Assembly (NCBI RefSeq): GCF_008642235.1
Contig: NZ_SJEV01000001.1
Location: forward strand, 1,054,001-1,118,000
Source of the DNA: Planctomonas psychrotolerans
GTDB taxonomy: Bacteria > Actinomycetota > Actinomycetes > Actinomycetales > Microbacteriaceae
Direction: 5' to 3'
Length of the DNA: 64,000 nucleotides
Position numbers and translations under genes: made by a program. The notes beneath the pieces were generated by a model that saw only the letters and a list, made by a program, of their open reading frames with translations, did no database searches and had not been told where the DNA came from. Below are positions 1-7,346 of this stretch, one piece after another (within the stretch, counting starts at the first letter, position 1; each line of letters opens with the position of its first letter).

Positions 1-1
1 A

Positions 2-556
2 GGCAACCAGCCGATGATGTGCCCGGCTTTCGGGCCCACGGCTACCGTCGAATGCCCCTGGCGCGAGAAGCACCCAAAGTCCTCAGCGAAGCCGAAAGCT
101 GTCATCCTCAAACGAAACCTCCCTGCGAAACCGGACCGAATCTGCAAGCAGGTCTCAGTCAGCTTCCACGCACTCGACGGAGTAGAGCACGACCAGCTCC
201 TCCACTACGGCAGCGACGAATGGGCGAGAACCTACGCCCATGACCGCAACAGCATGGAAAGCATGAACGAGTACCTGAAAGATGGTCCCGAAGATCTCCG
301 AAACTCCGCCTCGCGCCGACTCCGCGGGATGGCCGCTCAGCAATACCTCATCACAATGATGCTCGTCACCGCCAACCTCAGGAAAATAGCCCGCTTCATA
401 CTCGAACAGAAACGCCCTAGGCCGAAAAGCAAGCCAAAGGAAGGGCGCCGACGGGACCGCTTAGGAATGAGCGCGTACGTCCGCTGGCGGGAGAGGGTCG
501 AAGCGGTCGAGACACTGCCCGACCTGCCGCCACCCGACATTCCGCAGCAAATCTAG
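2..556 (+). CDS. C-terminal part of a transposase-like protein (partial)
   Basis: The frame is open to the left edge, so the gene starts outside the window; 184 residues are visible. A cysteine pair (MCPAFG...VECP) is followed by a basic linker, then a block ending RNSMESMNEYLKDG and RRLRGMAAQQYLITMMLVTANLRKI. As I recall it, this pattern belongs to a widespread actinobacterial family annotated as transposase or hypothetical protein, where the conserved Asn/Glu-containing helix and the RGxAAQ block form the end of the catalytic domain. The C-terminal tail is rich in Arg, Lys and Pro. It lies next to a tRNA-Ser gene, a common site for integrated elements, but no inverted repeats or insertion-sequence ends are visible. 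Activity cannot be judged without the N-terminal half. Family assignment is from pattern memory, so moderately sure. Confidence 0.55.
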   Translation, partial: GNQPMMCPAFGPTATVECPWREKHPKSSAKPKAVILKRNLPAKPDRICKQVSVSFHALDGVEHDQLLHYGSDEWARTYAHDRNSMESMNEYLKDGPEDLRNSASRRLRGMAAQQYLITMMLVTANLRKIARFILEQKRPRPKSKPKEGRRRDRLGMSAYVRWRERVEAVETLPDLPPPDIPQQI

Positions 557-737
557 ACCACTCGCGTCACACATCAATTCACCCAAAGTTCAGCAGGACA
601 CTTCGGCGCGCCGCAAAAGAGTTGAACGCCCGACACAACGGTTGAGTGAGCGCCGAATGCCACTGCTCATGGTCCCAAAGAAGATCCAACGATGACGATA
701 ATGCCGTCCGAGTGACCAGGCAGAGGGTGGAAACTAA

Positions 738-767
738 GAAAGGCCCCCGGAAAACCGGGGGCCTTTC
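738..767 (-). terminator. Rho-independent terminator downstream of tRNA-Ser(GCT)
   Basis: A perfect 13-bp inverted repeat (GAAAGGCCCCCGG with an AAAA/TTTT loop) lies 55 bp beyond the 3' end of the minus-strand tRNA-Ser gene. The arms end in short pyrimidine-rich runs on both sides, so it could stop transcription in either direction. Nothing convincing is coded between it and the tRNA. Confidence 0.7.
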
Positions 768-822
768 CTTTCGAGCCGAGTTTCACAAACGGAACTCGCG
801 AGTTCCGCGATCAGCCCTGACG

Positions 823-913
823 CGGAGACGGTGGGATTTGAACCCACGGTACCCAATAAAGGGTACTCCACCTTAGCAGGGTGGTGCACTAGGCCGAACT
901 ATGCGACGTCTCC
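823..913 (-). tRNA. tRNA-Ser (anticodon GCT)
   Basis: The minus strand folds as a class II tRNA of 91 nt. The 5' acceptor strand GGAGACG pairs with CGTCTCC, followed by a G discriminator; CCA is not encoded. The anticodon stem CCACC/GGTGG encloses the loop CTGCTAA, giving anticodon GCT, which reads AGC/AGT. The long variable arm (a hairpin around GTACCC/GGGTAC) and the T-arm GGTTCAAATCC are typical of serine tRNAs. Confidence 0.96.
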
Positions 914-1416
914 TCGCGCCTTCGCAGACGCACGTCAGCCATCATAACGGCACGACACGCGGATCGCAGATTCGTCCCCCGAAGTCGGGCGACGCGCCGG
1001 GCGAACGGCTCTACTTGTCCCCCAACGAGGGGACACACTAGAGTTCCGAGTAGTACCCGAGCAGGCCGTCCCCGACGGCCGGCTACCCCCGACGGGTGCT
1101 CGCTTCACCGATCGAGGACCAACGCCCCCCATGCCGCGCCCGCACCCGTCTCGTTCCGACCTGCCGGTCTATCGTCGCGCGCGCCCGTGGGTAGGCCGAT
1201 TCCTCCGCGGTGAGAGCGGTAAGAACTCTCATTTGCGTCATTTCGGGTTGACCGCAGTGAGATAGACGAGCCCCCGCAGGCATTGGGTGTGCCACGCGGG
1301 GGTTCGTCGCCTTTGTTCGTGACGCGGGTTCGTTCGGGCCCGCCCGTGTACCCCAATTGCCACCGGTACGCATTCGCCACCGGCCGGCGTCGCAACCAGC
1401 ACCGGTGGGCGTCGCG
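914..1416. other. 503-bp intergenic stretch without a supported gene
   Basis: No frame here has convincing coding character, and no SRP, RNase P or tmRNA signature was recognised. It contains a 7-bp hairpin (TGTCCCC / GGGGACA, 1016-1035) and the larger hairpin at 1265-1308 described separately. The rest is ordinary high-GC sequence between tRNA-Ser(GCT) and the LCP gene. Confidence 0.6.
1265..1308 (-). terminator. Hairpin downstream of the LCP gene, likely terminator
   Basis: The arms 1265-1277 and 1296-1308 (GACGAGCCCCCGC against GCGGGGGTTCGTC) pair over 13 positions with one G-T. The 18-nt loop contains a further GGCA/TGCC pairing. It lies about 110 bp beyond the stop codon of the minus-strand LCP gene. 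No clear U-tract follows, so a role as terminator or RNA-stabilising stem is inferred from position. Confidence 0.5.
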
Positions 1417-2715
1417 TCAGTCCTTGCGGCCGTCGGAGCAGGTGTAGTCGGCGGCGGTCTGCCCGGTCACCGACGGCGGAAGTACGGGCACCTCCGGGGT
1501 GGCGGGCGCACCCGGTGTCGCGGTCGCGGTCGGGGCGGCGGGCGCATCCGGGGCCGCGTCGACGGGAGCGGCGGTGGCATCCGGGGCCGGGGCGACGGGC
1601 GTCGCATCGGGGTCGGCGACCGACCCGATGCTCTCCGCCTCCGGCGACAGCGCGAACCGTTCATCGGCCTTGATGAGCGCGAACATCTCGTCCGCGGCCT
1701 CCTGCAGCGGTTGCACCCTGCCCGCGTAGATTCCCGTACCGGCGGTGGTGCCGGGGTACTGCACGAAGGCGACGCTCTCCAGCGGGATGTCCCGCAGAGT
1801 GAGCGCGATCGAGACCAGGGTGTCGTAGTTGGCGAGGCTCGTGGAGAGGTTCATGTTGTTCACGGCCGCTCGCGCGAGTCCGTACAGCTTCGCGGGATCG
1901 CTCAGGGTCTCCGAGCTCTTCACCGTGCGCACGAGGGAGGACAGGAACACCTGCTGATTGCTGATGCGGCCGAGGTCGCTGCCGTCGCCGACGCCGTGGC
2001 GCGTGCGGAGGAACTGAAGGGCATCCATCCCCTGCAGCTCGTGCTCACCGGCGGCGAGCGACAGACCCGTGTAGCTGTCGCGGATCGGCTCGGCCACGCA
2101 AACGGGCACGCCGCCGATGGCGTTCGACATCTCGATCACACCGTTGAACTGGATCTCCGCGGCGTACGGCACATCGAGGTCGGTCAGCGCCTCGACCGTC
2201 TCCACGACGCACGCGAGTCCACCGCGGGAGAGCGTCTGATTGATGGCTTCGGCATCGTCGGCGGGGAAGACGGTGCCGTCCTCGCCGGTGCACTCCGGGA
2301 TGGGCACGATCAGGTCGCGGGGGAAGCTCACCACCACGGCATTGCTGTGGTCCTCGGCGATGTGCATGAGCATGGTGACGTCGTTGAGCTCGTCCTCCCG
2401 CACGCCGTACTGCGGGTCGCCCTCGCCGCTGTCGCTGCCGACCAGGAGGAGGTTCACCCCGCCCTCGAACTCTCCGATCTCCGGCAGTTCGCCGTCACCG
2501 TTGCCCGAGATGTCCACACTGTTGCGTTGGATGGTGCGGTCGAGATCCCACAGGGCGATCGCCGCGACCGATCCGCCGCTCACGAGAACGACGGCGAGAA
2601 CGATCGAGATCCCCTTGATCAGGGAAAGGAGCGGATTCGAACGCTTCAGTCTCCCGTGGCGGGCGATGCTCGACACGCGATCACGCCGAGGCGCGCGCGA
2701 GGGAGCGTCGCTCAT
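1417..2715 (-). CDS. LytR-CpsA-Psr (LCP) family protein
   Basis: LCP proteins are membrane-anchored phosphotransferases that attach teichoic-acid, arabinogalactan or capsule-type polymers from lipid carriers to peptidoglycan. The 432-residue product has a basic cytoplasmic N-terminus, one transmembrane segment (about residues 30-55, LIKGISIVLAVVLVSGGSVA) and an extracellular LCP domain. Family motifs are present: LLLVGSDS, DVTMLMHI, SFPRD, GGVPVCV, and an RTRHG...DLGRISNQQ block with the catalytic arginines and aspartate. The C-terminus is a low-complexity Ala/Pro/Thr tail ending in a cysteine-containing TAADYTCSDGRKD. The start ATG at 2715 has AAAGGAT upstream; a longer reading would run through the tRNA-Ser(TGA) gene and is rejected. 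It is a single gene flanked by tRNAs. Confidence 0.93.
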   Translation of the reverse strand: MSDAPSRAPRRDRVSSIARHGRLKRSNPLLSLIKGISIVLAVVLVSGGSVAAIALWDLDRTIQRNSVDISGNGDGELPEIGEFEGGVNLLLVGSDSGEGDPQYGVREDELNDVTMLMHIAEDHSNAVVVSFPRDLIVPIPECTGEDGTVFPADDAEAINQTLSRGGLACVVETVEALTDLDVPYAAEIQFNGVIEMSNAIGGVPVCVAEPIRDSYTGLSLAAGEHELQGMDALQFLRTRHGVGDGSDLGRISNQQVFLSSLVRTVKSSETLSDPAKLYGLARAAVNNMNLSTSLANYDTLVSIALTLRDIPLESVAFVQYPGTTAGTGIYAGRVQPLQEAADEMFALIKADERFALSPEAESIGSVADPDATPVAPAPDATAAPVDAAPDAPAAPTATATPGAPATPEVPVLPPSVTGQTAADYTCSDGRKD

Positions 2716-2781
2716 TCCGATCCTTTCGTCCGTGGCCCAGAACAGAGGCGGCGCTGGTGCCGCGGTCGCTCCCGGGATGTG

Positions 2782-2866
2782 CGGAGGGCGTGGGATTCGA
2801 ACCCACGAGACATTTCTGCCCACCAGTTTTCAAGACTGGCTCCATCGGCCGCTCGGACAGCCCTCC
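2782..2866 (-). tRNA. tRNA-Ser (anticodon TGA)
   Basis: The acceptor GGAGGGC pairs with GCCCTCC plus a G discriminator. The anticodon stem CCAGT/ACTGG holds the loop CTTGAAA, so the anticodon is TGA, reading UCN codons. A short variable-arm hairpin and the T-arm GGGTTCGAATCCC complete a class II serine tRNA of 85 nt. It lies just upstream of, and on the same strand as, the LCP gene. Confidence 0.96.
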
Positions 2867-2975
2867 ATGTGCGCCGCACTCGCGTCGACCGGGCGGACGC
2901 GGGCGCAACAAGCCCCGAGTGTAATGGATGCTCGTGCGAAACCGCTGGCCCGCGTTCGCGGGCTGCGGGGGGGGG

Positions 2976-3821
2976 TCAGCGGATGCTGGACAGTGCCGCC
3001 GCGAGGCCGTCTGAGGTGACGGGCGCCGTGACCTCCGAGCTCGCGCCGATGACATCGTCGGGCGCCTGCCCCATGGCGATCGCGCGACCGGCGACCTTCG
3101 CCCAGTCGAACATGTCGATGTCGTTCCGGCCGTCTCCGGCGACGACGATGCGGGTGCGGGGGATGTCGAGGAGCTCGCGCACGCGCTCCAGAGCCGTTCC
3201 CTTATTCACCCCGTCGGGCGCGATGTCGAGCCAGGCCGTCCAGCCGATCGCGTAGCTGACCCGGTGGAGCCCCATCCGCTCGACGACGGCGAGGAAATCC
3301 TCCATGTCGTGCCCGGGCGATACGACCACCACGCGGGTGGCGGGCTGATGCAGCAGGTCCTCGAACTCGACTTGCTCGCCGTTGCGGTCGGCGATGCCGC
3401 CGGGAAAATCGCCCCCCGCGTAGAGGTACTTGCCCTCCTCGTCCTCCACCGCGAACCGACCGCTCTTGAGGTGCGATCGGATGCGCTGCAGCACGTCGGT
3501 CGGGTCGAAAGTCTCCACGAAGCGACGGCGGTATCCCATCGGGGCGGTCGAGTCTCGCTGCAGGGTGATCGCGCCATTGGAGCACACCACGTACTCGGGC
3601 GTAAGGCCGAGCCGGTCGAGGATGGGGAGCGTGTCGGCGACGGAACGTCCCGTCGCGAGCATGACCTCGTGGCCGGCGGCGGCCACCCGCTGCACCTCGT
3701 CGACGACCGCGTCGCTCAGCGAGCCGTCCATGCCGAGCACGGTGCCGTCGATGTCGAGTGCGACGAGGAGGCGGTCGGGACGGTGCACGCGGTCGGCGCG
3801 AGGCGCGGTCTCGGCGGACAT
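2976..3821 (-). CDS. Cof-type HAD-IIB phosphatase
   Basis: This 281-residue protein is a haloacid-dehalogenase superfamily phosphatase of the Cof/YidA type, probably acting on sugar phosphates or phosphorylated cofactors in the cytoplasm. Motif I is LVALDIDGTVLG near residue 22, with the nucleophile and the general-acid aspartate. Motif II is the ATGRS stretch, a lysine lies in the cap-to-core return (NKGTALERV), and motif IV is VAGDGRNDIDMF. The ATG at 3821 overlaps the serS stop by one base (TGATG), so the two genes are translationally coupled. Longer upstream starts fall inside serS and lack sense. The exact substrate cannot be read from the sequence. Confidence 0.9.
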   Translation of the reverse strand: MSAETAPRADRVHRPDRLLVALDIDGTVLGMDGSLSDAVVDEVQRVAAAGHEVMLATGRSVADTLPILDRLGLTPEYVVCSNGAITLQRDSTAPMGYRRRFVETFDPTDVLQRIRSHLKSGRFAVEDEEGKYLYAGGDFPGGIADRNGEQVEFEDLLHQPATRVVVVSPGHDMEDFLAVVERMGLHRVSYAIGWTAWLDIAPDGVNKGTALERVRELLDIPRTRIVVAGDGRNDIDMFDWAKVAGRAIAMGQAPDDVIGASSEVTAPVTSDGLAAALSSIR

Positions 3822-5092
3822 CAGTTGCTCCCCGTCGGCACGAGCACGTCGAGTCCGCCGAGGTAGGGACGGAGCGCCTCGGGCACCACGACACTGCCGT
3901 CGGCCTGCTGGTGCGTCTCGAGCAGGGCGACGATCCACCGGGTGGTGCCGAGCGTGCCGTTCAGCGTGGCGACCGGCGCCGTCTTGCCGGTCTCCGTGCG
4001 GGACCGGATGTCGAGACGACGGGCCTGGTACGTGGTGCAGTTCGAGGTGGAGGTGAGTTCGCGGTAGGCGTTCTGCGTGGGAATCCACGCCTCCACGTCG
4101 AATTTGCGGGCCGCGCTCGACCCGAGGTCGCCGGCCGCGGTGTCGATGACCCGGTAGCTGAGGCCGAGGTCCTGCAGGATGCCCTCCTGGTGCGCGAGGA
4201 GCCGCTCGTGCTCGGCTTCGGCATCCGCCGGGTCGACGTAGCTGAACATCTCGAGCTTCGTGAACTGATGCACCCGGATGATGCCGCGGGTGTCCTTGCC
4301 GTACGACCCGGCCTCGCGCCGGTAGCAGGTGGACCAGCCGACGTAGCGGAGGGGTCCGTCCGACAGGTTGAGGATCTCGTCGCTGTGGTAGCCGGCGAGC
4401 GCCACCTCGCTCGTCCCGGTGAGGTAGAGGTCGTCGTCCTTGAGGGAGTACACCTCGTCGGCGTGCTCGCCGAGGAAGCCGGTGCCGCTCATGATCTCGG
4501 GCTTGACGAGGGTGGGGGTGATCATCGGGATGAAGCCGGCCGCGATCGCGCGGTCGAGTCCCATGTTCATGATGGCGAGCTCCAGCCGCGCCCCGATGCC
4601 GGTGAGGAACGAGAAGCGCGCGCCCGACACCTTGGCGCCGCGGGCCATGTCGATCGCGCCGAGAGCCTCGCCGAGGGCGAGGTGGTCGAGCGGTTCGAAG
4701 TCGAAGGTGGGGATGTCGCCGACCTCGCGCACGAGCTCCCAGTCGTCTTCGCCACCCGCCGGCACGCCGTCGAGCACGATGTTCTGGATGCCGCGGACCA
4801 CCGTGGTGAAGTCCGCCTCCGCATCCTGCGAGCGCTGCGCCGCATCCTTCACCGAGGCGGCGAGCTGCTGCACCTCGGCGATCAGCGCCTTCTTCTCGTC
4901 GGCGGGCGCCTGCGCCACCCGCTTACCGAAGGCGTTCTGCTCGGCGCGCAGGCGCTCGAAGTCGGCGATGGCGCTGCGGCGCACTCCGTCCGCTTCCAGC
5001 GCCCGGTCGACGAGCTCCACGGAGGACCTCCGCGCCTCCTGCGAAGCCTTGACGAGGTCGGGGTTTTCGCGGAGGAGCTGCGGATCGATCAC
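3821..5092 (-). CDS. serS: Seryl-tRNA synthetase
   Basis: Charges tRNA-Ser (and tRNA-Sec where present) with serine in the cytoplasm. The 423-residue length is normal. The N-terminus [12 protein letters not shown] and the following charged region form the long antiparallel coiled-coil arm that grips the extra arm of tRNA-Ser (about residues 25-105). Class II motif 2 is visible in [16 protein letters not shown], and motif 3 in [16 protein letters not shown] near the C-terminus. Two tRNA-Ser substrates are encoded within 4 kb. The GTG start at 5092 follows a TAGGGT box by only 6 nt, which suggests a leaderless transcript. The next gene downstream is the coupled HAD phosphatase. Confidence 0.97.
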   Translation of the reverse strand: MIDPQLLRENPDLVKASQEARRSSVELVDRALEADGVRRSAIADFERLRAEQNAFGKRVAQAPADEKKALIAEVQQLAASVKDAAQRSQDAEADFTTVVRGIQNIVLDGVPAGGEDDWELVREVGDIPTFDFEPLDHLALGEALGAIDMARGAKVSGARFSFLTGIGARLELAIMNMGLDRAIAAGFIPMITPTLVKPEIMSGTGFLGEHADEVYSLKDDDLYLTGTSEVALAGYHSDEILNLSDGPLRYVGWSTCYRREAGSYGKDTRGIIRVHQFTKLEMFSYVDPADAEAEHERLLAHQEGILQDLGLSYRVIDTAAGDLGSSAARKFDVEAWIPTQNAYRELTSTSNCTTYQARRLDIRSRTETGKTAPVATLNGTLGTTRWIVALLETHQQADGSVVVPEALRPYLGGLDVLVPTGSN

Positions 5093-5098
5093 CTCTCC

Positions 5099-5122
5099 AC
5101 CCTACTTGCCATGCCGTACCGT
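5099..5122. promoter_or_regulatory. Divergent leaderless promoters for serS and the lipid kinase
   Basis: Only 36 bp separate the two start codons. On the minus strand TAGGGT (5099-5104) ends 6 nt before the serS GTG; on the plus strand TACCGT (5117-5122) ends 6 nt before the kinase GTG at 5129. Both match the actinobacterial TANNNT -10 pattern. That spacing places the transcription start at or next to the start codon, leaving no room for a normal ribosome-binding site. Confidence 0.55.
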
Positions 5123-5128
5123 TGAATC

Positions 5129-6142
5129 GTGCCCCCCGCCCCGTCCGCGCCCTCCTCTCCCTCTCCTTCTGCCCTTCGCAACACGGCGGCCGTGGTGTAC
5201 AACCCCATCAAGGTGGACCTCGCCGCCCTGAAGCGCACCGTCGAGGCGGCGGAACGCGAGGCCGGCTGGGCGAAGACGCTCTGGTACGAGACGTCGGTGG
5301 AGGATCCGGGCGGCGCGGTGACCCGCGAGGCCCTCGCCGCGGGTGCCGACGTGGTGATGGCGGCGGGCGGTGACGGCACGATCCGCGCCGTGGCCGAGGC
5401 GCTCCGGAACAGCGGCGTGCCCATCGGTCTGCTGCCGTCGGGCACCGGCAACCTGCTCGCACGCAATTTGAAGCTCACCCTCGACAACGTGGAGGAGTCG
5501 GTGCGCACCGCCTTCACCGGCGACGACCGACGGATCGACCTCGGGGTGGCCACGCTCCAGCGCGAGAACGGCACCCGCGATCAGCACATCTTCCTGGTGA
5601 TGGCCGGCATGGGCCTCGACGCGAAGATGATCGCCAACACCAGTGACGAGCTCAAGGCCAAGGTGGGCTGGCTCGCCTACGTGGATGCGATCGTGCGCTC
5701 GCTCCGCGACAGCAACGCCCTGCGGATGCGCTTCACCCTCGACGACAACGGCCCGCGAACACTGCGCGCGCATACGATCCTGATCGGCAACTGCGGGTCG
5801 CTCCCCGCCAACATCCTGCTGCTGCCCGACGCCGCGGTCGACGACGGGGAGTTCGACATCGTGGCCCTGCGGCCCGAGGGGCTGTTCGGCTGGGTGCAGA
5901 TCTGGGTGAAAATCGTGTGGGAGAACGGGGTGCTGCGCCGCAGCAGCGTCGGCCGCAAGATCATGGGCATGACCAAAGAGGTGCGGACCCTGCGCTACAT
6001 GAAGGGCAAGGAGCTCGTGGTGCGGCTCGACCGCCCCGAGGATGTGGAGCTGGACGGCGACAGCTTCGGCAACGCGTCCGCCATGCGCGTGCGCGTCGAC
6101 CACCTGGGCCTCACCGTGAAGGTGCCCGCCACGGCGTCGTAG
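5129..6142 (+). CDS. Diacylglycerol kinase / sphingosine kinase-family lipid kinase
   Basis: This 337-residue protein has the DAGK catalytic fold used by bacterial DgkB/YegS-type kinases, which phosphorylate diacylglycerol or related lipids using ATP. The nucleotide-binding signature GGDGT sits in VMAAGGDGTIRAVAEAL (about residue 80), followed by LPSGTGNLLARNL, both hallmarks of the family. The C-terminal beta-rich domain ends with LDGDSFGNASAMRVRVDHL, close to the DGE/DGD motif of the family. The first 15 residues are Pro/Ser-rich and probably disordered. The GTG start has no Shine-Dalgarno sequence but sits 6 nt after a TACCGT box. It is transcribed divergently from serS. The lipid substrate is not determinable here. 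Confidence 0.9.
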   Translation: MPPAPSAPSSPSPSALRNTAAVVYNPIKVDLAALKRTVEAAEREAGWAKTLWYETSVEDPGGAVTREALAAGADVVMAAGGDGTIRAVAEALRNSGVPIGLLPSGTGNLLARNLKLTLDNVEESVRTAFTGDDRRIDLGVATLQRENGTRDQHIFLVMAGMGLDAKMIANTSDELKAKVGWLAYVDAIVRSLRDSNALRMRFTLDDNGPRTLRAHTILIGNCGSLPANILLLPDAAVDDGEFDIVALRPEGLFGWVQIWVKIVWENGVLRRSSVGRKIMGMTKEVRTLRYMKGKELVVRLDRPEDVELDGDSFGNASAMRVRVDHLGLTVKVPATAS

Positions 6143-6196
6143 CCCGGCCCCGCTGAGCCCGCCCGGGCCGGCCCGGCCCGGCATCCCATCCATTGG

Positions 6197-6239
6197 GCGA
6201 TTGATCCGGCATCGGGACGCTCCATCCCGGATTAATCGC
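6197..6239. terminator. Inverted repeat between convergent genes
   Basis: The arms GCGATTGATCCGG (6197-6209) and CCGGATTAATCGC (6227-6239) pair over 13 positions with one G-T, around a 17-nt loop. It lies between the plus-strand lipid kinase and the minus-strand pheA, where a bidirectional terminator is expected. The arms share the GCGATTGA word with the inverted repeat at 22167-22198. Confidence 0.5.
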
Positions 6240-6270
6240 TCACTCAGTCCTGCTGCTAGCAGGGCCGGGG

Positions 6271-7251
6271 TCAGTCGAGGAGGGCGCGGAGCCAGTCCCG
6301 TGCCTCGAGGAAGACCGAGTCGTCGTAGCGCTCGCGGTACGTGCTCGGTGCGCGGTCGGCCCGCGGATACGAGCCGAGGAAGGTGACCCGGGGGCTGAAC
6401 CGACGGAGCCCGAGCAGCGCATCGGCGACGCGTTCGTCGTGCACGTGCCCTTCGGCGTCGATCACGAAGCGGTAGCGACCGAGCGCGTCACCGATCGGGC
6501 GCGACTGGATGAGGGTGAGATTCACCCCCCGGGTGGCGAACTGCTCGAGCATCTCGAGCAGGCCACCGGCACGGTCGTCCGGGAGCTCCACGATCACGCT
6601 GGTCTTGTCGGCGCCGGTGCGCGCCGGCAACTGCGACGATCGCCCGACGAGCACGAACCGCGTGACGGCGTTCGGATTGTCCTCGATGCCGGACGCGAGC
6701 AGCTCGACGTCGTAGGAGTCGACGATCCCGGGAGGCGCGATCGCCGCTTCGGCGATGCTCGCGAGAGAGCCCGACTCCGGGTCGGGCAGCAGCGAGATCG
6801 CGGCCGCCACGTTGGAGGTCGCCGGGATGTGCCCCGCCGACGGCAGCGTCGCATCCAGCCAGGCCCGGCACTGCCCGTAGGCCACCGGGTGGGCGTGGAT
6901 CGTGCGCACGTCGGCGAGGGTAGTGCCCGGACGGCCGACGAGCACGAAGTTCACGGGCACGAGGTACTCGCCGAGGATGCGGAGGTTCGGCACGTGGGCG
7001 AGCGCGTCCTGCGTGGCGGTGACGCCGCCCTCCACGGTGTTCTCGATCGCGATCATGGCGGCGACGCTCCGGCCCGACACGACGTCGGCGAGCGCCTCCC
7101 CCACGTTGTTGACCGAGCGCCACAGCTTGCCGCGGGCGTCCTCGACCTGTGCGAGCGCTGCCTCGGTGAAGGTGCCCGACGGCCCGAGGTAGCTGTAGGC
7201 GTCACCGTCGGACGCGTCGGCAGGCACCGGCGAGGGAGGGGGCACAGTCAT
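6271..7251 (-). CDS. pheA: Prephenate dehydratase
   Basis: Converts prephenate to phenylpyruvate in phenylalanine synthesis. The 326-residue monofunctional enzyme begins with YSYLGPSGTFTEAAL. The PDT domain (about 20-195) includes IENTVEGGV and, at its end, the TRFVLVGR stretch carrying the conserved Thr-Arg-Phe. A C-terminal ACT domain (about 215-290) contains IQSRPIGDALGRYRFVID, the ESRP-like phenylalanine-binding motif, with Gln in place of Glu. No chorismate mutase domain is fused. The ATG at 7251 was chosen because it begins the homologous region and follows TAGGGT by 7 nt, suggesting a leaderless mRNA. It is divergent from pgm. Confidence 0.95.
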   Translation of the reverse strand: MTVPPPSPVPADASDGDAYSYLGPSGTFTEAALAQVEDARGKLWRSVNNVGEALADVVSGRSVAAMIAIENTVEGGVTATQDALAHVPNLRILGEYLVPVNFVLVGRPGTTLADVRTIHAHPVAYGQCRAWLDATLPSAGHIPATSNVAAAISLLPDPESGSLASIAEAAIAPPGIVDSYDVELLASGIEDNPNAVTRFVLVGRSSQLPARTGADKTSVIVELPDDRAGGLLEMLEQFATRGVNLTLIQSRPIGDALGRYRFVIDAEGHVHDERVADALLGLRRFSPRVTFLGSYPRADRAPSTYRERYDDSVFLEARDWLRALLD

Positions 7252-7258
7252 GCACAAA

Positions 7259-7264
7259 ACCCTA
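7259..7264 (-). promoter_or_regulatory. Candidate leaderless -10 box of pheA
   Basis: TAGGGT on the minus strand ends 7 nt before the pheA ATG, matching TANNNT. No purine-rich ribosome-binding site fits between the box and the start. It is identical in sequence to the box at serS. Confidence 0.5.
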
Positions 7265-7346
7265 GGGCACGCGTTCGCGGCGGCATTCCGGGGCGATCCC
7301 GGGCTCGATCCCCCCTCGAAGGTCGCTGCGGTGCCAGTATGGGCAC

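Noticed and set aside
646-876. 76-residue plus-strand open frame upstream of tRNA-Ser(GCT)
   Set aside because: It runs through the terminator hairpin and into the tRNA gene and has no coding character.
914-1416. SRP RNA or other housekeeping ncRNA in the intergenic region
   Set aside because: The conserved GGAAG/GCAG core of SRP RNA and other signatures were looked for and not found.
1357-3255. Long plus-strand open frame over the LCP gene and tRNA-Ser(TGA)
   Set aside because: It is antisense to the LCP gene, crosses a tRNA gene, and its translation is Arg/Gly/His-rich with no recognisable domain, as expected for shadow frames in high-GC DNA.
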